NCBI GenBank assembly: GCA_027886175.1 | Contig: JAJNNQ010000026.1 | Coordinates: forward strand, 31,762,001-31,826,000 | From: Phylloscopus collybita | Taxonomy: Eukaryota > Chordata > Aves > Passeriformes > Phylloscopidae | Direction of reading: 5' to 3' | DNA: 64,000 nt | In this document: piece after piece, positions 61,401 through 64,000 of the stretch | Layout of the letters: each line of letters begins with the position of its first letter | Numbering within the stretch: position 1 is the stretch's first letter | Position numbers and translations under genes: made by a program | The notes under the pieces: model-generated | What the model saw: the letters and a program-made list of their open reading frames with translations, nothing else | Databases searched by the model: none | Told to the model about the DNA's origin: nothing

Positions 61401-62292
61401 CTCTAGTGCTTTCTTGCCAGGAACTGTATATATGGAAGCCTGTTGCTTAAGCTACGTGGTGGACAGGAGAGGCGGGGAAAGTCATAGTGTCTACTACTTA
61501 CTTATATGTACATGTGAATGATAAGTCACTCGTTCTTTTGCACCCTATAGTGAGGATCTTGCATCTGGAAGTTCTTAGTATTTACTTTCTTTTTTTTGTT
61601 CCTTTTTCATAATTCTTTTGCTTTCCCTTTAGTGAATTTTCCTATGTCATGTGATGCCATTGTCTCACTCGGATTACAAGCTGTAGGAGGTAGGTGTGAG
61701 ATGCTGTGTAAGTGTATGGTGGTAGTACATATTAATGTTTTTTACCATTTGTTGTTTGTCAGGAAACTGATCGCTGCAAGACACAGTTGCCCATAAATAT
61801 CATAAGTGAGCCTTGGATTCTGTCCTGGAGATGCCTCCTACCCAAGTGTCACTGTTCATATTATCTGCTCATTTAAAGTTTCAGTTCAGTTGATCTCTTC
61901 CCTGTGGAAATAGCCATGAGTGTGCTTTCCAGTACCATCTCTAATAGCTTTATTTGCTTTAGTAACCTTTGGTCCTTTCCAGTTAAGTATTGAACCTATG
62001 ACTTCTCCATCCTTTCTCTCAGTTAATGTATTTAAAAGTTGTTCTTGATTTCCTCTGCAAGTGTACCAGCCAATAACCCATGCATCCTGGCCTGGATAGG
62101 AAGGCATCCCTGCCCTAACAACATTAGGGTCTAGGGTCTAGACTGCACTGTTCTTTGTTTCGCAAAATAATCCAGTCTTCTTAATGTACCTCTTACAACA
62201 ACACCATCATCTTCTTCTAGGCACTTCTTTGTTTCTTAAATAGCAAGCTGTTTCTGCCTCTTTCTGATTTTACTCTATTTTTTGTGTATCCA

Positions 62293-63215
62293 CATGTGGA
62301 GGACTGTCTCTCATGGGAGGGACCCCATGCTGGAACAGAAGTATGTGAGGAGTCCTTCCCCTGAAGAGGAAGAAGTGGCAGAGTCAGTGTGTGATGAACC
62401 AACCTCAACGCCTGGCACCTCCGATGGGGCAACAAGGGAGAGAATCAGGAATACAGTTTTAAAAAAACGCCCCTGCCCGTCCATCCAGGAGCCACTCTGT
62501 CAGTCACACTCGCACACCTGAGCTGGGACCGAGGTGCCTTTGCAGCTACAGCCCCACACTCACACAGTCACACCAGGCTTCTGAGCTGGCTCAAACACAG
62601 GTTTCCCACAGCAGAGTCTCAGATGAAAATCGGAGATCTTTCAAATAATTTAGTCTTGGTGCAGTAACTAAATAAAATAGCAGCTCTAGCTGGTGCCTAA
62701 GGAGGAACCCCAAATAAAGCACCCCCTGGGCTTTTATCCCCACACAGTCTAAGCACGGGAAGGTCTGGAACTGTTGGCTCCTGCTGTGTCTCTGAGTGTC
62801 CGGTCCCTGGCCAGGCCACAGGTCCCCAGGCCCTTTGCTGGGCCAAGGGTCAGCGATTCCTGGCCTTTTGCTTTGGGCTCCCAGAGCTCAGCCTGGGGCT
62901 CCCACTGCAGCTGCTCACCGAGATACTGGCACTGAATGGATTCATGAACAAAAATTAAGACACGGAGGAAGGGAGGGGTAAGAGGGGGAAGATGATTTTA
63001 AGGTTTGGTTTTATTTTTGATTATCCTTCTCTGACTTAATTGGTAATAAATTCAGTTAATTTCCCCAAGTCAAGTCTCTTTTGTTGGTGTCAATAAATAG
63101 TGAGTGGATCCCTCCCTTCCCTTATCTCAACCTAGGAGACATTTGCTGCATTTTCTCTCCCCTGTCCAGCAGAGGAGGGCAGTGATTGAGCAGCATTGGT
63201 GGTCAACCAAACACA
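62293..63215 (+). mobile_element. 5'-truncated LTR of the common passerine type, interrupted
   Basis: Left part: GGAGGACTGTCTCTCATGGG, GACCCCATGCTGGAACAG, GAGGAGTCCTTCCCCTGAAG and GTGTGATGAACCAACC, which are middle-LTR landmarks. Right part: GGAGGAAGGGAGGGG, TTTTAAGGTTTGG, TTGGTAATAAATTCAGTTAA, AAGTCAAGTCTCTTTTG, CCTGTCCAGCAGAGGAGGGC and the end CAACCAAACACA. The 3' end has a small internal deletion before CAACC. The middle is interrupted by an insert at about 62455-62945. The 5' half of the LTR is missing. Confidence 0.82.
62455..62945 (-). mobile_element. Unidentified insert inside the LTR, possibly another LTR
   Basis: About 490 bp separate LTR landmarks that are adjacent in other copies. 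On the minus strand the insert has a TATA-like GGGATAAAAGCCC (at about 62730-62742) followed by GCTTTATTTGGGG and TATTTTATTTAG. This could be a retroviral-type promoter with downstream signals. The boundaries are approximate and no certain target duplication was seen. Not matched to any family from memory. Confidence 0.45.
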
Positions 63216-64000
63216 GCTCGGCCATTTCAGTCCAGTAGTCTGGGTTCAGCTAACAGCCTCCTTTGAAGTGTATTATTTTGTTAGCACTTGATTTTTTTGC
63301 ATTGTAATTTTTTCAGTAGCTTTGTTGGTTGTGTTACCATATTTTTTCGTAGTTCTCTTTTTTTTATACAGTATCTGGTCTTACCTTGAAATGGAACCTG
63401 TGAGTGACTTGCTTTTTTGTTTAAGTAGAAAAAAGTTTTCATCGCTGTATTTGTATCAGCTAAAGGCAGTCTGGTTACCATGGCTGGTGTAGGGTATATA
63501 CTGATTTCTCTTACCTTGGGAGCAAGGCTACAGACAATACTACATTGATTCTCTATTGTTGTGGAACCAAGAATAAGCAGTAAACAAAGCACAAGCAGAA
63601 CATTAACCTTTTGTAATAATGGAAGTATGGAAAATTTACAGACAACATATTTGCTCAACAAATAAGCAGATTAAAATGGGATACCTACTAATAAAATTCT
63701 ATTGTAGTACTGTGAAGTTGTTTTAACAAGAGTGTGCAGAAATGTTGGGCAGCTGAGTTTGGGATTTTGTAAGCACCACAAAAGCAAAATGAGTGAAATG
63801 AGATGACATAAATTCTAATGCTGTTCTGAGACAGCATCTTGGGAATTAAATTCCAAGAGACCTGTGTGCACTCTGAAGAGGGTGTTCCTTACTTGTGGGC
63901 TACTGCAAGTCTTCAGATCAAATAAAGCATTACTGCCTCTAACATATGCCATTCAGGACTCTCATACTAATACAGGTGGATGGATGCAGAAAGGGAATGG
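63216..64000. other. Intronic DNA, nothing recognised
   Basis: AT-rich sequence at the right edge. A 126-codon minus-strand open frame at 63281-63661 has no domain, no splice context and typical intronic composition. Confidence 0.5.

Larger units (their letters stand above)
45914..64000 (+). other. KHDRBS2: KHDRBS2 intron 1 (5' part; continues past the window)
   Basis: The intron begins GTGAGG at 45914. KHDRBS2 is known for very large introns, and no acceptor plus family-like KH exon is visible up to 64000. The first 350 bp are GC-rich and hold a G-tract cluster (46001-46026). From 46.3 to 62.3 kb the sequence is ordinary AT-rich DNA in which no CR1, SINE or LTR copy was recognised. A purine-rich tract occupies 55331-55497. 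An interrupted LTR lies at 62293-63215. From 63216 to 64000 nothing further was recognised. Confidence 0.75.

Noticed and set aside
1..64000. CRISPR arrays, operons, bacterial-type mobile elements
   Set aside because: No regularly spaced repeats, ribosome-binding sites or bacterial gene density. The DNA is vertebrate.

Overview
The window reads as nuclear DNA from a songbird (Passeriformes). It is AT-rich, gene-poor and has no operon-like packing. It carries CR1 LINE fragments, a tRNA-Ile/CR1-tailed SINE of the TguSINE1 type, and several long terminal repeats (LTRs) of the kinds common in passerine genomes. Names were assigned by reading the sequence; no database was searched.

Only one protein-coding exon can be supported. 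It is the first coding exon of a STAR-family RNA-binding protein, best matched to KHDRBS2 (SLM1), at 45823-45913 on the + strand. It lies in a CpG island (about 44225-46270) with a promoter holding two CCAAT boxes, a GC box and a TATA-like element, a 5' UTR without upstream ATGs, and a clean GT donor. Everything to the right of 45914 is the start of intron 1, which runs off the window. Everything to the left of about 44.2 kb is upstream intergenic DNA.

Layout: 1-605 CR1 (minus); about 5909-6050 tRNA-derived SINE (plus); 7269-7469 and 8831-9031 a diverged direct duplication not explained by the repeats recognised here; about 16640-16935 CR1 (minus); 17078-18072 LTR (plus); about 20087-20765 LTR (minus); 23212-23640 GC-rich block with internal repeats; 23652-24100 CR1 (minus); about 27356-28261 LTR (plus); 35635-36915 LTR (minus) with a second LTR-like element nested at 35936-36346; 44225-46270 CpG island and KHDRBS2 promoter, split by a solo LTR at 44869-45311 with a matching 5-bp target duplication; 46.3-62.3 kb intron with almost no recognisable repeats; 62293-63215 LTR (plus) interrupted by an unidentified insert of about 490 bp.

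The most interesting item is the solo LTR. It lies in sense orientation inside a GACACA-type microsatellite about 160 bp upstream of the first CCAAT box of KHDRBS2. It could act as a lineage-specific alternative promoter or regulatory module for a neuronal splicing regulator. No CRISPR array, functional tRNA or rRNA gene, or intact viral gene was seen.
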